Shown piece by piece: positions 40,995 through 51,037 of a stretch of DNA of 64,000 bases (its first letter is position 1; the number at the start of each line of letters is the position of its first letter). The stretch covers positions 233,356 through 297,355 of the forward strand of contig NZ_QLLT01000003.1 of NCBI RefSeq assembly GCF_003259315.1. The letters run 5' to 3'. Source of the stretch: Kitasatospora sp. SolWspMP-SS2h (lineage in GTDB: Bacteria; Actinomycetota; Actinomycetes; Streptomycetales; Streptomycetaceae). The position numbers and the translations under genes were made by a program. The notes below the pieces were generated by a model. It did not search any database and was not told the origin of the DNA. It saw only the letters and a program-made list of their open reading frames with translations.

Positions 40995-42833
40995 TCACGG
41001 GTAGGAGACGACGTTGCTGGGGCCGCCGAAGGCGGGGTCGACGGCGCGGCCGGTGCCGTTGATCACCGAGTCGATGCCGCCGGAGCCGTTGAGGAAGACG
41101 GTCAGCAGGTCGTGGAACGTGACGCCCGGGGTGCTCGGGGCCTGGAAGGCCATCGAGTTGCGGATGTCGACGCCCTGGTTGAAGTAGGAGTAGCTGCCCA
41201 TGCCCCAGCCCTCGAAGGTCTTCACCTTCGGGCCGACGGCGAACGCCGGGTAGCCCTTCTGCTTCTTGCTCGCCATCCACGCGGCCTGGTTGGGCACGTC
41301 GTAGGGGTTCTCGTTCTGGAAGAACACCACCTTGCCGTGCTCGCCGTTCCACTCGACCTCGGTCTTCTGGAAGTGCTCGACGGCGAGGCCGGTGGCGGTG
41401 ACCCGGTCGCCGTTGACGACCAGTCCGGTGTCGCTGCGGGCGCCGGTCCAGGTGCCGCCGCCGGCGCCGTGGTCGGCGCGCCAGATCCAGGCGTCGTCGA
41501 TCAGGGTGTCGTCGCTGTTGACCTCGAGCGCGGTGTCGGCCGCGCCGTTCAGCGCGCCGCCGACCCGGAAGAACACGTCGGACAGCGCGATCGGGTCGTT
41601 GCGGTGCGAGTCGTCGCTCCCCCGGTCGCCGACCTGCATCAGCACCTTGGACTTCTTCTCCCCCGCGTCGATGATCAGGCCGGAGACGTTGACGCCGTCC
41701 ACGTCGTCGACCTTGATCGCGGCGTTGCCCTTGGTCGGGACGAGGGTGGCGAAGCCGAGGCCGACGACCTGGGTGCCGGGGCGGGTGACCTTGATCGCGT
41801 CGGGCAGTTGGTGGACGCCGGGGGTGAGCAGCAGGTGGCGGCCGGCCTTCAGGGCGGCGTTGATCTGCTTGACGTCGGCGCCGGGGCGGACCACGTAGAA
41901 GTCGTCCAGGGAGATCGAGCGGCCGGGGGTGGCGCCGTCCGCCCAGCTGGTGCCGCGCGAGTCGCGCCGCACGGCGGGCACGAACACCCGGTACCGGCCG
42001 CGGTCGTCCAGGTAGAGGTAGGGGGCTTCGCGGGTGACCGGGCAGGTGTCCAGGGTGGTGTAGGGGGCGGCGGCCGGGTCGGTGGAGAAGGACTGCGCGG
42101 GGGCGCCCTCGGTGCCGCAGAACACCTGGTTCCAGACGCCGTTGCTCCAGCCGTCCAGGCTGCTGGTGCGGGTGAAGAACTGCTGCTGGGAGCCGTTGAC
42201 CACGGTGGCGCCGGTGAACTCGGAGTCGGCGATGAAGCCGCCGCTGGCCCAGGAGGGCGAGCCGGTGCAGTAGTCCATCAGCGTCACGTTGCCGTTCAGC
42301 CGGACCCGGCGCAGCGGCGCGGCCTGGGAGACCGCCCAGAAGTCGGTGTTGCCGTAACAGCCGCTCTGGCCCGCGACGTTGACGGTCAGGTTGCTGAGCG
42401 AGCGCCAGAAGTTGGTGGTGGCGTAGCACTGCGACTGGTCCCCGCCGACGCACTGGTTGTACACGTTGACGGAGCCGTTGATCACCACGTCGCCGGGGTT
42501 GCGGCCGAGGCCGGCCACGCTCTCGTAGAAGCCGACCGGGAAGACCAGCGGGTCGGCGGCGGTGCCGTAGGTGCCGGGCTTGAACAGGACCGCGTAGCGC
42601 TGGGGGCCGAACTCGTTGCCGGCCTGGGCCTGGGCGAGGGCGTTCAGCCGGTCCTGGATCTGGGCCTTGGGCATGCTCGGGTCGAGCACGATCGCGTTCT
42701 CGCCGAGGCTGCCGCCGCCGGGCGGCACGGGGGCCGCGACGGCCTGGGTGGTGGGGGCGACGAGGGCCGCGACCAGGGCGGTCGCGGCGGCGGCCGCGAG
42801 GCCGTATCTGCGGTACCGGGGAGCTCGGTTCAT
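40995..42833 (-). CDS. Secreted GH55 beta-1,3-glucanase
   Basis: A 612-residue secreted enzyme with a clear signal peptide (YRRYGLAAAAATALVAALVAPTTQAVAA). The mature protein is a tandem beta-helix in two halves joined near residue 310, as in family GH55 exo-beta-1,3-glucanases. Matching segments are GSQQQFFTRTSSLDGWSNGVWNQVF, PVTREAPYLYLDDRGRYRVFVP and HFQKTEVEWNGEHGKVVFFQNENPYD; the last carries the candidate general-acid glutamate. It should degrade fungal or plant callose-type glucan. ATG 42833 lacks a strong ribosome site, and the GTG four codons upstream is possible. Many genomes mislabel this family as adenylyl cyclase. Confidence 0.82.
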   Translation of the reverse strand: MNRAPRYRRYGLAAAAATALVAALVAPTTQAVAAPVPPGGGSLGENAIVLDPSMPKAQIQDRLNALAQAQAGNEFGPQRYAVLFKPGTYGTAADPLVFPVGFYESVAGLGRNPGDVVINGSVNVYNQCVGGDQSQCYATTNFWRSLSNLTVNVAGQSGCYGNTDFWAVSQAAPLRRVRLNGNVTLMDYCTGSPSWASGGFIADSEFTGATVVNGSQQQFFTRTSSLDGWSNGVWNQVFCGTEGAPAQSFSTDPAAAPYTTLDTCPVTREAPYLYLDDRGRYRVFVPAVRRDSRGTSWADGATPGRSISLDDFYVVRPGADVKQINAALKAGRHLLLTPGVHQLPDAIKVTRPGTQVVGLGFATLVPTKGNAAIKVDDVDGVNVSGLIIDAGEKKSKVLMQVGDRGSDDSHRNDPIALSDVFFRVGGALNGAADTALEVNSDDTLIDDAWIWRADHGAGGGTWTGARSDTGLVVNGDRVTATGLAVEHFQKTEVEWNGEHGKVVFFQNENPYDVPNQAAWMASKKQKGYPAFAVGPKVKTFEGWGMGSYSYFNQGVDIRNSMAFQAPSTPGVTFHDLLTVFLNGSGGIDSVINGTGRAVDPAFGGPSNVVSYP

Positions 42834-42937
42834 GGGGGTGCACACCCGTCTGGTGGGATCCGGGGAGGACGGCCGGGACCGGACGGAACGCCGACGGCGC
42901 GTCAGCTCCCGAACCGGCCCGCTTACTTCACGCCGAG

Positions 42938-42967
42938 ATTTAACGTCTGAGAAAAGAGGGGCGTCAA
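42938..42967 (-). promoter_or_regulatory. Promoter of the GH55 gene
   Basis: Reading leftward, TTGACG (42967-42962), an 18-base spacer and TTAAAT (42943-42938) form a good vegetative -35/-10 pair about 100 bases ahead of the start codon. The A/T-rich patch around it stands out in this genome. Confidence 0.65.
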
Positions 42968-43034
42968 GACCCGTGACGTGACCGGTCCGGCCGGGCCCGG
43001 CGGAGGGCCGGGCCCCGGGCGGTGGCGGCGGGGC

Positions 43035-44666
43035 TCAGCCGGCCAGGATCGCCGCCGCCAGCTCGCGCATCTCGACCTTGCGGACCTTGCCGGTGACCGT
43101 CATCGGGAACTCGTCGACCACGTGCACGTAGCGCGGGACCTTGAAGTGGGCCAGCCGTCCGGTGCAGAATGCGCGCACCGCCTCGGCCGTGAGCGGCGGC
43201 GCGCCCTCGCGCATCCGCACCCAGGCCATCAGCTCCTCGCCGTACTTCGCGTCGGGCACCCCGATCACCTGGACGTCGAGCACGTCCGGGTGGGCGTACA
43301 GGAACTCCTCGATCTCGCGCGGGTACACGTTCTCGCCGCCGCGGATCACCATGTCCTTGATCCGGCCGGTGATGGAGAGGTACCCCTCCGCGTCCATCAC
43401 CGCCAGGTCGCCGGTGTGCATCCAGCCGTCGGCGTCGACCGCCTCGGCGGTCTTCTCCGGCTCGGCCCAGTAGCCGAGCATCACCGAGTAGCCGCGGGTG
43501 CACAGTTCGCCGGGCTCGCCGCGCGGGACGGTGCGGCCGGTGGCCGGATCGACCACCTTGACCTCCAGGTGCGGCCCGACCCGGCCAACGGTGGAGACCC
43601 GGCGCTCGACCGGGTCGTCGGCCCGGGTCTGGGTGGAGACCGGGGAGGTCTCCGTCATGCCGTAGCAGATCGACACCTCGGCCATGCCCATCCGGTCCAT
43701 CACGCCCTTCATCACCTCGGTCGGGCACGGGGCGCCCGCCATGATGCCGGTGCGCAGGCTGGACAGGTCGTACCCGTCGAAGCCCGGGTCGGCCAGCTCG
43801 GCGATGAACATGGTCGGCACCCCGTACAGCGAGGTGCACCGCTCGGCGGCCACCGCGGCGAGCGTGGCGGCGGCGTCGAAGGTCGGGGCCGGGATCACCG
43901 TGCAGGCGCCGTGCGAGGTGGCCGCGAGGTTGCCCATCACCATGCCGAAGCAGTGGTAGAACGGCACCGGGAGGCAGATCCGGTCCCGCTCGGTGTAGCC
44001 GCACAGCTCGCCCACGAAGTAGCCGTTGTTCAGGATGTTGCGGTGCGAGAGCGTCGCGCCCTTGGGGAAGCCGGTGGTGCCCGAGGTGTACTGGATGTTG
44101 ATCGGGTCGTCGGCGCTCAGCTCCCGCTCGATCGTCGCCAGTTCGGCCCGGTCGCCGGCCCGCCCGGCGGCCAGCAGGTCCGGCCAGTCCGGACCGTCCA
44201 GCAGCACCACCCCGGCCAGCTCCGGGCAGCGCGGGCGCACCTCGGCGATCATGCCCGCGTAGTCGGAGGACCGGAACCGCTCGGCGGCCACCAGCAGCCG
44301 CACCCCCGCCTGCACCAGCACGTACTCCACCTCGTGCGCGCGGTACGCCGGGTTGATCGTCACCAGGATCGCGCCGAGCCGGGCGGTGGCGTACTGGGTG
44401 AGCGTCCACTCGGCCCGGTTCGGCGCCCAGATGCCCACCCGGTCGCCCCGGCCCACGCCCCGCGCGCGCAGCCCGAGCGCCACCGCGTCCACGTCGGCGG
44501 CGAACTCGGCGTACGTCCAGCGCCGGCCGGTGGCGCACTCGACCAGCGCCTCCCGCTCCGGGAAGGCCCGCACCGCCCGGTCGAGGTCGGCCCCGATGGT
44601 GTCGCCGAGCAGCGGCACCGCGGACGGGCCGGAGGAGTGGCTGAGCGGGAGCGGATCGCGCGACAA
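43035..44666 (-). CDS. AMP-binding acyl-CoA synthetase (FadD-like)
   Basis: A 543-residue ATP-dependent ligase. The P-loop is [16 protein letters not shown], the A5 motif is [10 protein letters not shown], the hinge is [32 protein letters not shown], and the catalytic lysine is in [14 protein letters not shown]. Sequence and length fit medium/long-chain fatty-acyl-CoA synthetases. The start is TTG 44666, supported by GGAGG six bases upstream. It diverges from dhbA, and an iron box lies in the shared gap, so it may be iron-regulated. A link to siderophore assembly, for example supplying an acyl group, is possible but unproven. Confidence 0.85.
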   Translation of the reverse strand: MSRDPLPLSHSSGPSAVPLLGDTIGADLDRAVRAFPEREALVECATGRRWTYAEFAADVDAVALGLRARGVGRGDRVGIWAPNRAEWTLTQYATARLGAILVTINPAYRAHEVEYVLVQAGVRLLVAAERFRSSDYAGMIAEVRPRCPELAGVVLLDGPDWPDLLAAGRAGDRAELATIERELSADDPINIQYTSGTTGFPKGATLSHRNILNNGYFVGELCGYTERDRICLPVPFYHCFGMVMGNLAATSHGACTVIPAPTFDAAATLAAVAAERCTSLYGVPTMFIAELADPGFDGYDLSSLRTGIMAGAPCPTEVMKGVMDRMGMAEVSICYGMTETSPVSTQTRADDPVERRVSTVGRVGPHLEVKVVDPATGRTVPRGEPGELCTRGYSVMLGYWAEPEKTAEAVDADGWMHTGDLAVMDAEGYLSITGRIKDMVIRGGENVYPREIEEFLYAHPDVLDVQVIGVPDAKYGEELMAWVRMREGAPPLTAEAVRAFCTGRLAHFKVPRYVHVVDEFPMTVTGKVRKVEMRELAAAILAG

Positions 44667-44841
44667 GGGGGCCTCCTGGACGGGGTGTACCGACGGGTAC
44701 CCATGCTGCGCAGCCGGAGGACGCTTGACCAGCCCCTTCCCGGAATCCGGTCCGCGAGCGCGCGGCCGGCGGGGGCGGGGGTGACGGGCGGTCAGTCCGG
44801 CGTCGGGGCAGGGTGGTCGCGGGGCGGCCCGGGAAGCATGA

Positions 44842-44860
44842 TTAGGCTAACCTAACCTAA
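44842..44860. promoter_or_regulatory. Iron box (DmdR1/IdeR operator) upstream of dhbA
   Basis: TTAGGCTAACCTAACCTAA is a 19-bp near-palindrome matching the actinobacterial iron-repressor consensus TTAGGTTAGGCTCACCTAA. It lies 51 bases ahead of dhbA and between the divergent acyl-CoA synthetase and dhbA genes. Fe2+-loaded DmdR1/IdeR should repress here. Confidence 0.9.
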
Positions 44861-44911
44861 GTGGGTCGGGGTCCTCCGATCCGCCGCATCCGTACACCCG
44901 GGAGCACCCCC

Positions 44912-45799
44912 ATGCCGTTCACCACCCGCATACCCGCCCCCGCCGCCGCGGCCACCGCCGCCGGGCCCGCCACCGGCCCCGCGCCCGGCGCCGTCCTCGG
45001 TGCCGGGGACAGCTTCGAGGGGCGGGTCGCGCTGGTCACCGGCGCCGCCCAGGGCATCGGCGCGGCCGTGGCCGCCCTGCTCGCCGCGCGCGGCGCCCGG
45101 GTGGTCGGCTGCGACCTGCGCGGCAGCGGCGGCAGCGGCGGCAGCGGCGCGGACGGCGGTGCGGCCGGCGGCCTGGCGACCGGTCCGGACGCCGTGCAGC
45201 GGCTGGACGTCACCGACGGGGCCGCCGTCGAGGCGCTGGTGGAACGCGTGGAGCGCGAAGTCGGCCCGGTGGACGTGCTGGTGAACGTCGCGGGCGTGCT
45301 GCACGTGGCGCCCGCGCTGGAGCTCACCGACGCCGACTGGCAGCACTCCTTCGACGTCAACACCACCGGCGTCTTCCACACCTGCCGCGCCGTCGGGCGC
45401 CGGATGGCCGAGCGCGGCCGGGGCAGCATCGTCACCGTCGGCTCCAACGCCGCCGGCGTCCCGCGCACCGGCATGGCCGCGTACGCCGCGTCCAAGGCCG
45501 CCACCACCATGTACGTCCGCTGCCTGGGCCTGGAGCTCGCCGCCGCCGGGGTGCGCTGCAACCTGGTCTCCCCCGGCTCCACCGACACCGCCATGCAGCG
45601 CTCGCTGTGGACCGACCCCGACGCCGAACGCCGCGTCCTGGAGGGCGACCCGGGCAGCTACCGGGTCGGCATCCCGCTCGGCCGGATCGCCGACCCCGGG
45701 GACGTCGCCGAGGCCGTCGCCTTCCTGGCCGGCGACCGCGCCCGGCACATCACCATGCACGACCTGTACGTGGACGGCGGCGCGACGCTGCGGGCCTGA
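44912..45799 (+). CDS. dhbA: 2,3-dihydro-2,3-dihydroxybenzoate dehydrogenase
   Basis: A 295-residue short-chain dehydrogenase that oxidises 2,3-dihydro-2,3-dihydroxybenzoate to 2,3-dihydroxybenzoate with NAD. The nucleotide site is [23 protein letters not shown]. The catalytic set is Ser in [23 protein letters not shown], with its YxxxK. The C-terminal [14 protein letters not shown] is typical of EntA/DhbA. Residues about 5-33 and 71-90 are Gly/Ala/Ser-rich insertions. ATG 44912 is preceded by GGGAG. It is the first gene of the iron-box operon and is followed by a 200-base gap before dhbC. Confidence 0.9.
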   Translation: MPFTTRIPAPAAAATAAGPATGPAPGAVLGAGDSFEGRVALVTGAAQGIGAAVAALLAARGARVVGCDLRGSGGSGGSGADGGAAGGLATGPDAVQRLDVTDGAAVEALVERVEREVGPVDVLVNVAGVLHVAPALELTDADWQHSFDVNTTGVFHTCRAVGRRMAERGRGSIVTVGSNAAGVPRTGMAAYAASKAATTMYVRCLGLELAAAGVRCNLVSPGSTDTAMQRSLWTDPDAERRVLEGDPGSYRVGIPLGRIADPGDVAEAVAFLAGDRARHITMHDLYVDGGATLRA

Positions 45800-45999
45800 C
45801 CCGCCCGGCGCGCCAGGCGCGGCACGCCCCGGCCCGGCCGGAGGGCCCCGCTGGTCCGTGCGGCGGTCCTCCCGCGACCGCCCCGGGCCGCTCCGCCACG
45901 TCCCGCCCCGACCCGGACTCCCCTCCTCCTCCCCCTCCGCCATCCTCCCGCCCTCGCAGTGCCGGCGCGCGCCCCGCGTCGGCGGAACGGAGCAGCAGC

Positions 46000-47214
46000 A
46001 TGACCACGGCCTCCGAGCTCCGGCCGCCCGCCACTAGTACCGCCTCCGGCGGCGCCGGTCCGCTACCCGGCGACCTGCCCGGCAGCGACCTGCTGGCCGC
46101 GTACCGTCCCGGACCGGACCGGGCCCTGCTCGCCACGCCCACCCGCACCCTGCTCGCCGAGGGCGTGCACCGCACGGTCGACGACCCGGCGGCGGCCGGG
46201 CGGGTGCTCGCCGAGGTCCGGCCCGACGGCGGGGAGCGGCTGCTGATCGGCGCGATCCCGTTCGACCCGGCCGCGCCCGCCCGGCTGTTCGTCCCCGACC
46301 GGGTCCGCCGGGCCGGGCCGGTACCGCCGCCGTCCGGGGTCCCGCTGGCCACCGACCGCACCGGCGAAGGGCGTTGGCACCGCCGCCCGGTGCCGGAACC
46401 GGACGGGTACCGGGCGGCGGTCGCGGAGGCCGTGCGCCGGCTGGCCGGCGACTCGCCGCTGGAGAAGGTGGTGCTGGCCCGCACCCTGGAGCTGACCGCG
46501 CCCGGCGGGAGCGACCTGGCCGCGATGGCGGCCCGGCTGGTGCACCGCGACCCGCACGGCTACACCTTCGCGGTGCCGGCCGGCGGCACCGCCACCCTGA
46601 TCGGCGCCAGCCCGGAGCTGCTGGTGTCGCGGCGCGGCACCCGGGTGGTCTCCAACCCGCTGGCCGGGTCGGCCGCCCGCAGCGCCGACCCGGTGGAGGA
46701 CCGGCGGCGCGCCGAGGCGCTGCTGGAGTCCGCCAAGGACCTCGCCGAGCACGCCTTCGTGGTCGACGCGGTCCGCGCCGCGCTCGCCCCGTTCTGCACC
46801 GAGCTGGTCGCGCCGGAGCGGCCGTCCCTGCTGCGCACCGCCGCGATGTGGCACCTGTCCTCCACCGTCACCGGCGTCCTGCGCGAACCCGCCACCAGCG
46901 CGCTGGAGTTGGCCCTCGCCCTGCACCCGACCCCGGCGGTCTGCGGCACCCCCACCGCGCACGCCCGGGCCGCGATCGGCGAACTGGAGCCCTTCGACCG
47001 GGGCCTGTACACGGGCGTGGTCGGCTGGGGCGACGCCTCCGGCGACGGCGAATGGGTGGTCACCCTGCGCTGCGCCGAGGCCGACGGCGACCGGCTGCGC
47101 CTGTTCGCGGGCGCGGGCGTGGTCGCCGCCTCCGACCCGGAGCTCGAACTCGCCGAGACCGCCGCCAAGTTCCGCACCTTCCTGCACGCGGTGGGCCTGG
47201 CGGACACCCGGTGA
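46000..47214 (+). CDS. dhbC: Isochorismate synthase
   Basis: A 404-residue Mg2+-dependent enzyme of the chorismate-utilising family. It converts chorismate to isochorismate, the first step to DHB. Characteristic segments are [68 protein letters not shown] and the C-terminal [28 protein letters not shown] 46000 follows a purine-rich stretch (ggaacggagcagcagc). Its stop overlaps the GTG of the next small ORF. Confidence 0.92.
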   Translation: MTTASELRPPATSTASGGAGPLPGDLPGSDLLAAYRPGPDRALLATPTRTLLAEGVHRTVDDPAAAGRVLAEVRPDGGERLLIGAIPFDPAAPARLFVPDRVRRAGPVPPPSGVPLATDRTGEGRWHRRPVPEPDGYRAAVAEAVRRLAGDSPLEKVVLARTLELTAPGGSDLAAMAARLVHRDPHGYTFAVPAGGTATLIGASPELLVSRRGTRVVSNPLAGSAARSADPVEDRRRAEALLESAKDLAEHAFVVDAVRAALAPFCTELVAPERPSLLRTAAMWHLSSTVTGVLREPATSALELALALHPTPAVCGTPTAHARAAIGELEPFDRGLYTGVVGWGDASGDGEWVVTLRCAEADGDRLRLFAGAGVVAASDPELELAETAAKFRTFLHAVGLADTR

Positions 47215-47465
47215 GCCCCCACCCCGACGAGGCCGTCACCCGGCGCTGGAACGGCCGCCTGCTGGACGCCGGCCTGCGCCAGCACGACACCGGGTCCGAG
47301 ACCGGCCCCCGGGCCGGCGCCGGAGCCGGAATGCACGCCGGGGCCGAGAGCCGCACCGACACCGACGCCGGGGCGGGTGCCGGGGCCGGTGCCGGGCCCG
47401 GTACCGTCACGGCGGCCGATTCCCCGCCCATCCAGTCGAGTTGCCCGCCGGAGGACGTCCGATGA
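47211..47465 (+). CDS. 84-residue unknown protein coupled between dhbC and dhbE
   Basis: The frame begins at GTG 47211, which overlaps the dhbC stop (GTGA). It ends at TGA 47463-47465, overlapping the ATG of dhbE (ATGA). The first about 30 residues are protein-like and charged: [20 protein letters not shown], then RQHDTG. The middle is a Gly/Ala repeat, and the tail reads [21 protein letters not shown] know no family for it. It could be a small accessory protein or only a coupling spacer. Exact overlaps at both ends argue for translation. Confidence 0.5.
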   Translation: MSPHPDEAVTRRWNGRLLDAGLRQHDTGSETGPRAGAGAGMHAGAESRTDTDAGAGAGAGAGPGTVTAADSPPIQSSCPPEDVR

Positions 47466-49063
47466 ACCTGTACCCGCCCGAGGCCGCCGCCCGTCACCGT
47501 GCCGCCGGGTACTGGACCGGCGAGCTGCTGGACGCGATGATCCGGCGGCACGCCGCCGCGACGCCGGAGCGGATCGCGGTCACCGACCGGGACCGGCGGT
47601 GGAGTTACGCCGAGCTGGACGCCCGGGCCGACCGGCTGGCGGCCGGGCTGGCGGCGCGCGGGCTGCGCCGAGGCGACCGGGTGGTGCTGCAACTGCCGAA
47701 CGTGGCGGAGTTCTTCGAGGTGTTCTTCGGCGCGCTGCGGGCCGGGGTGGTGCCGGTGATGGCGCTGCCCGCGCACCGGCGCTCCGAGATCGGGTACTTC
47801 TGCGAGTTCGCCGAGGCCCGGGCGCTGTTCGTGCCCGACCGCCACGAGGGCTTCGACCACCGGGTGCTGGCGGCCGAGGTCCGGGCGGCGGTGCCGCAGC
47901 CGCTGGAGGTGTTCGTGGTGGGCGAGCCGGGGCCGTTCTCCCCGCTGGCCGAGCTGCGGGCCCCCGCGGACGCGCCGCTGCCCGCCCCGCCGGACCCCGG
48001 CGACCTGGCCTTCCTCCAGCTGTCCGGCGGCTCGACCGGCCTGCCGAAGCTGATCCCGCGCTGCCACGACGACTACCTGTACAGCGTCCGGGCGTCCGCC
48101 GGGATCTGCGGGCTCTCGCCGGAGTCGGTGTACCTGTGCGCGCTCCCGGCGGCGCACAACTTCCCGCTGTCCTCGCCCGGCACGCTCGGCACCTTCTTCG
48201 CGGGCGGCCGGGTGGTGCTGGCCCCCGACCCGAGCCCGGCCACCGCGCTCGGCCTGATCGCCCGCGAGCGGGTCACGCTGACCGGCGTGGTGCCGCCGCT
48301 CGCGCTGGCCTGGGCGGGCGCCGCCGAGGCCGCCGGGCCGGACGGGCCGGACCTGTCCAGCCTGGAGCTGCTCCAGGTCGGCGGGGCCAAGCTCAGCGAG
48401 GAGGCCGCGCGCCGGCTCGGCCCGGCGCTGGGCTGCCGCCTCCAGCAGGTGTTCGGGATGGCGGAGGGCCTGGTCAACTACACCCGCCCCGAGGACGACG
48501 AGCACACCGTGCTGACCACCCAGGGCCGTCCGATCTCCCCGGACGACGAGGTCCGGGTGGTCGACGACGAGGACCGCGACCTGCCCGACGGCACCGCCGG
48601 CCACCTGCTCACCCGCGGCCCGTACACCATCCGCGGCTACTGGCGGGCCCCGGAGCACAACGCCCGCTCGTTCACCGCCGACGGCTTCTACCGCACCGGC
48701 GACATCGTCCGCCGCACCGCCACCGGGCACCTGGTGGTGGAGGGCCGGGCCAAGGACCAGATCAACCGGGGCGGCGAGAAGGTCGCCGCCGAGGAGGTGG
48801 AGAACGTGCTGCTGGCGCACCCGGCGGTGCACGACGCGTCGGTGGTGGCCGAGCCCGACGAGTTCCTCGGCGAGCGGTCCTGCGCGTACGTGATCCTCCG
48901 TCCGGGCGCCGAGCGGCCCCGGCCGGTCGAGCTGAAGTCGTTCGTGCGGGCCGCCGGGCTGGCCGGGTACAAGGTGCCGGACCGGGTCGAGTTCGTCGCG
49001 GCCTTCCCGTCCACCGGCATCGGCAAGGTCAGCAAGAAGGACCTGCGCGCCCACCAGAGCTGA
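47462..49063 (+). CDS. dhbE: 2,3-dihydroxybenzoate-AMP ligase
   Basis: A 533-residue free-standing adenylation enzyme that activates DHB for loading onto an aryl carrier protein. The P-loop is [16 protein letters not shown] and the hinge and core are YRTGDIVRR and [20 protein letters not shown]; the catalytic lysine lies in [14 protein letters not shown]. The substrate motif HNFPLSSPG places Asn233 and Ser238 at the positions equal to Asn235 and Ser240 of Bacillus DhbE. Serine there favours DHB, whereas salicylate ligases carry cysteine. The ATG overlaps the preceding small ORF. Confidence 0.93.
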   Translation: MNLYPPEAAARHRAAGYWTGELLDAMIRRHAAATPERIAVTDRDRRWSYAELDARADRLAAGLAARGLRRGDRVVLQLPNVAEFFEVFFGALRAGVVPVMALPAHRRSEIGYFCEFAEARALFVPDRHEGFDHRVLAAEVRAAVPQPLEVFVVGEPGPFSPLAELRAPADAPLPAPPDPGDLAFLQLSGGSTGLPKLIPRCHDDYLYSVRASAGICGLSPESVYLCALPAAHNFPLSSPGTLGTFFAGGRVVLAPDPSPATALGLIARERVTLTGVVPPLALAWAGAAEAAGPDGPDLSSLELLQVGGAKLSEEAARRLGPALGCRLQQVFGMAEGLVNYTRPEDDEHTVLTTQGRPISPDDEVRVVDDEDRDLPDGTAGHLLTRGPYTIRGYWRAPEHNARSFTADGFYRTGDIVRRTATGHLVVEGRAKDQINRGGEKVAAEEVENVLLAHPAVHDASVVAEPDEFLGERSCAYVILRPGAERPRPVELKSFVRAAGLAGYKVPDRVEFVAAFPSTGIGKVSKKDLRAHQS

Positions 49064-49106
49064 CCGTCCGCCGGACGCGTCAGGCCCGTCAGAGAGGACC
49101 CACCCC

Positions 49107-49766
49107 GTGGCGCTTCCCGCCATCGCCCCCTACGAGCTGCCTGCCGAGCTGCCGCCGAGCCGCGTGCCGTGGCGGGTCGACCCGGCCCGGGCCGCCGTCC
49201 TGGTGCACGACCTCCAGCACTACTTCCTGGGGGCCTTCCCGGCCGCCGGGCCGCCGCTGGAGCCCGTGCTGGCCCACACCGCGCGCATCCTCGCCGCCGC
49301 CCGGGCGGCCGGGCTGCCGGTGTTCTACTCGCACCAGCGCGGCGGCCAGACGCCCAAACAGCGCGGCCTGCAACTGGACTTCTGGGGCCCCGGCCTGCCC
49401 GCCGACGAGCACGCCCAGGCGATGCCCGCCGCCGTCACGCCCGAGCCCGGCGACCGGCTGGTGCTGAAGTGGAAGTACAGCGCGTTCGTCCGCACCGACC
49501 TGGCCGAGCAGTTGGCCGAGCTGGGCCGCGACCAGCTGGTCATCGTCGGCGTGTACGCCCACATCGGGGTGCAGATGACCGCCGCCGACGCCTGGCAGCG
49601 CGACCTCCAGGCGTTCGTGGTCGCCGACGCCGTCGCGGACTTCTCCGCCGAGCAGCACCGCGAGGCGCTGCGCTGGACGGCCGGGAAGTGCGCCGTCGTC
49701 CTGGACACCGCGCGGCTGCTGGCCCAGGTGGGGGCGGCGGAGCCGGCCCCGGAGGGGGTGTCGTGA
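49107..49766 (+). CDS. dhbB: Isochorismatase (no aryl-carrier domain)
   Basis: A 219-residue enzyme that hydrolyses isochorismate to 2,3-dihydro-2,3-dihydroxybenzoate and pyruvate. The catalytic Asp is in AAVLVHDLQHYFL and the Lys in LVLKWKYSAF. The loop VGVYAHIGVQMTAADAWQRD aligns with EntB/PhzD. It ends where the isochorismatase domain ends: the aryl carrier domain that forms the C-terminal third of EntB/DhbB is missing, so a carrier must be supplied by another protein. GTG 49107 follows AGAGAGGA. The stop overlaps the GTG of the ABC ATPase gene. Confidence 0.92.
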   Translation: MALPAIAPYELPAELPPSRVPWRVDPARAAVLVHDLQHYFLGAFPAAGPPLEPVLAHTARILAAARAAGLPVFYSHQRGGQTPKQRGLQLDFWGPGLPADEHAQAMPAAVTPEPGDRLVLKWKYSAFVRTDLAEQLAELGRDQLVIVGVYAHIGVQMTAADAWQRDLQAFVVADAVADFSAEQHREALRWTAGKCAVVLDTARLLAQVGAAEPAPEGVS

Positions 49767-50557
49767 CGCTCCCCGCCGCCCGGCCGCCGGCCGCCGGGGT
49801 CACCCCGCGGTACGGCGGCCGGCCGGCCGCCGCCGACCTGACGGTGGGCGTCCCGGACGGCTCGTTCACCGTGATCGTCGGGCCGGCCGCCTGCGGCAAG
49901 TCCGCCCTGCTGCGGGCCTTCGCCGGGCAGGTGCGGCCGGCCGCCGGGCAGGTGCTGCTGGACGGCGGGCGGATCGCCACCCTGCCGGCCCGGCAGCTGG
50001 CCCGCCGGATGGGCCTGCTGCCGCAGAGCGCGACCGCGCCCGGGGGCATCACCGTCGCCGACCTGGTCGCCCGCGGCCGCTACCCGCAGCAGGGGCTGCT
50101 GCGCCGGTGGTCGCCCGAGGACCGGCGGATCGTCTGCGACGCGATGACCGCCACCAGCGTCGAGGCGCTCGCCGACCGCTCCGTCGACGAGCTGTCCGGC
50201 GGGCAGCGCCAGCGGGTCTGGCTGGCCGTGGCGATCGCCCGGCGGACCCCGCTGCTGCTGCTCGACGAACCCACCGCCTTCCTCGACGTCGCGCACCAGG
50301 TCGAGGTCCTCGACCTGTGCGCCCGGCTCCGCCGCGAGCAGGGCCGCACCCTGGTCGTCGTGCTGCGCGACCTCCACCAGGCCGCCCGGTACGCCACCCA
50401 CCTGATCGCGCTGCGCGACGGCGCCGTGGTCGCCGAGGGGCCGCCCGGCGAGATCGTCACCGCCGACCTGGTCCGGCGGGTGTTCGACCTGCCCGGCCAG
50501 GTCGTCCCCGACCCGCGGACCGGCACCCCGCTGGTCGTCCCGCCCGCGCCGCGATGA
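49763..50557 (+). CDS. Siderophore ABC importer ATPase (FecE/FepC type) with altered motifs
   Basis: A 264-residue ATPase of the iron-siderophore importer family. Walker A is GPAACGKS (40-47), with Ala where Asn is usual. The signature is LSGGQRQRVW and Walker B LLLLDEPTAFLD. The H-loop, normally VLHDLNQAARYA, reads VLRDLHQAARYA, so the switch histidine is replaced by Arg202. In related ATPases loss of that histidine greatly lowers hydrolysis. It should energise the FecCD permeases encoded downstream on the other strand. The GTG overlaps dhbB (GTGA). Confidence 0.88.
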   Translation: MTLPAARPPAAGVTPRYGGRPAAADLTVGVPDGSFTVIVGPAACGKSALLRAFAGQVRPAAGQVLLDGGRIATLPARQLARRMGLLPQSATAPGGITVADLVARGRYPQQGLLRRWSPEDRRIVCDAMTATSVEALADRSVDELSGGQRQRVWLAVAIARRTPLLLLDEPTAFLDVAHQVEVLDLCARLRREQGRTLVVVLRDLHQAARYATHLIALRDGAVVAEGPPGEIVTADLVRRVFDLPGQVVPDPRTGTPLVVPPAPR

Positions 50558-51030
50558 CCGCCGCCGCCCTCTCCCCCGTCGCGGTGCGCACCGACTTCCG
50601 CGACGCCCGCGCCCTGTACGAGCTGTCGCTGCCGTTCATCCGCTCCGGGGCGCTGCGCGCCCGCACCCCCGCCGACTACCGGCACGCCGCGGACACCTTC
50701 CTGGTCGTCCGGGGCGCCGCCGCCCCGGACGCCTGCGCCGCGCTGCGCGTCCTGGACCCCGACCCCGGCCACCCGCCCACCGGCGTCCTGCACAACCTCT
50801 GCGTGCGCGCCGGCCGGCAGGGCCTGGGGCTGGGCGGCCTGCTGATCACCGCCGTCCTGGCGCACGCCCGCCGCACCGCGCTGACCGCCGTGGTCACCGC
50901 CACCACCGGCGACGGCGCGGTCTTCCGGCACCACGGCTTCGCCGAGATCCCCGCCTCCGCCGCGCCCCCGTCCTGGTCCGCCGCGCTCGACCCCGCCCGC
51001 GGCTCCCGGGTCTACCGCCGCCTGCTCTGA
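50554..51030 (+). CDS. GNAT-fold N-acetyltransferase
   Basis: A 158-residue GNAT protein. The acetyl-CoA pocket motif is VRAGRQGLGLGGLLITAVLAHA, the preceding strand is GVLHNLCV, and VFRHHGFAEI is the usual C-terminal strand-turn. The N-terminus RTDFRDARALYELSLPFIRSGALRART resembles ArgA-like GNATs. Its ATG overlaps the ATPase stop, so it belongs to the iron-regulated operon. It might acylate hydroxyornithine or another siderophore building block, or detoxify the product; the sequence does not decide. Confidence 0.75.
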   Translation: MTAAALSPVAVRTDFRDARALYELSLPFIRSGALRARTPADYRHAADTFLVVRGAAAPDACAALRVLDPDPGHPPTGVLHNLCVRAGRQGLGLGGLLITAVLAHARRTALTAVVTATTGDGAVFRHHGFAEIPASAAPPSWSAALDPARGSRVYRRLL

Positions 51031-51037
51031 CCCCGCG

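Noticed and set aside
40995..42833. Adenylyl cyclase annotation often given to this protein type
   Set aside because: No cyclase catalytic motif is present. Signal peptide, tandem beta-helix pattern and conserved segments fit GH55.
47462..49063. Salicylate-AMP ligase instead of DHB-AMP ligase
   Set aside because: The substrate motif HNFPLSSPG has Ser at the position where salicylate enzymes carry Cys, and dhbA, dhbB and dhbC are all present.
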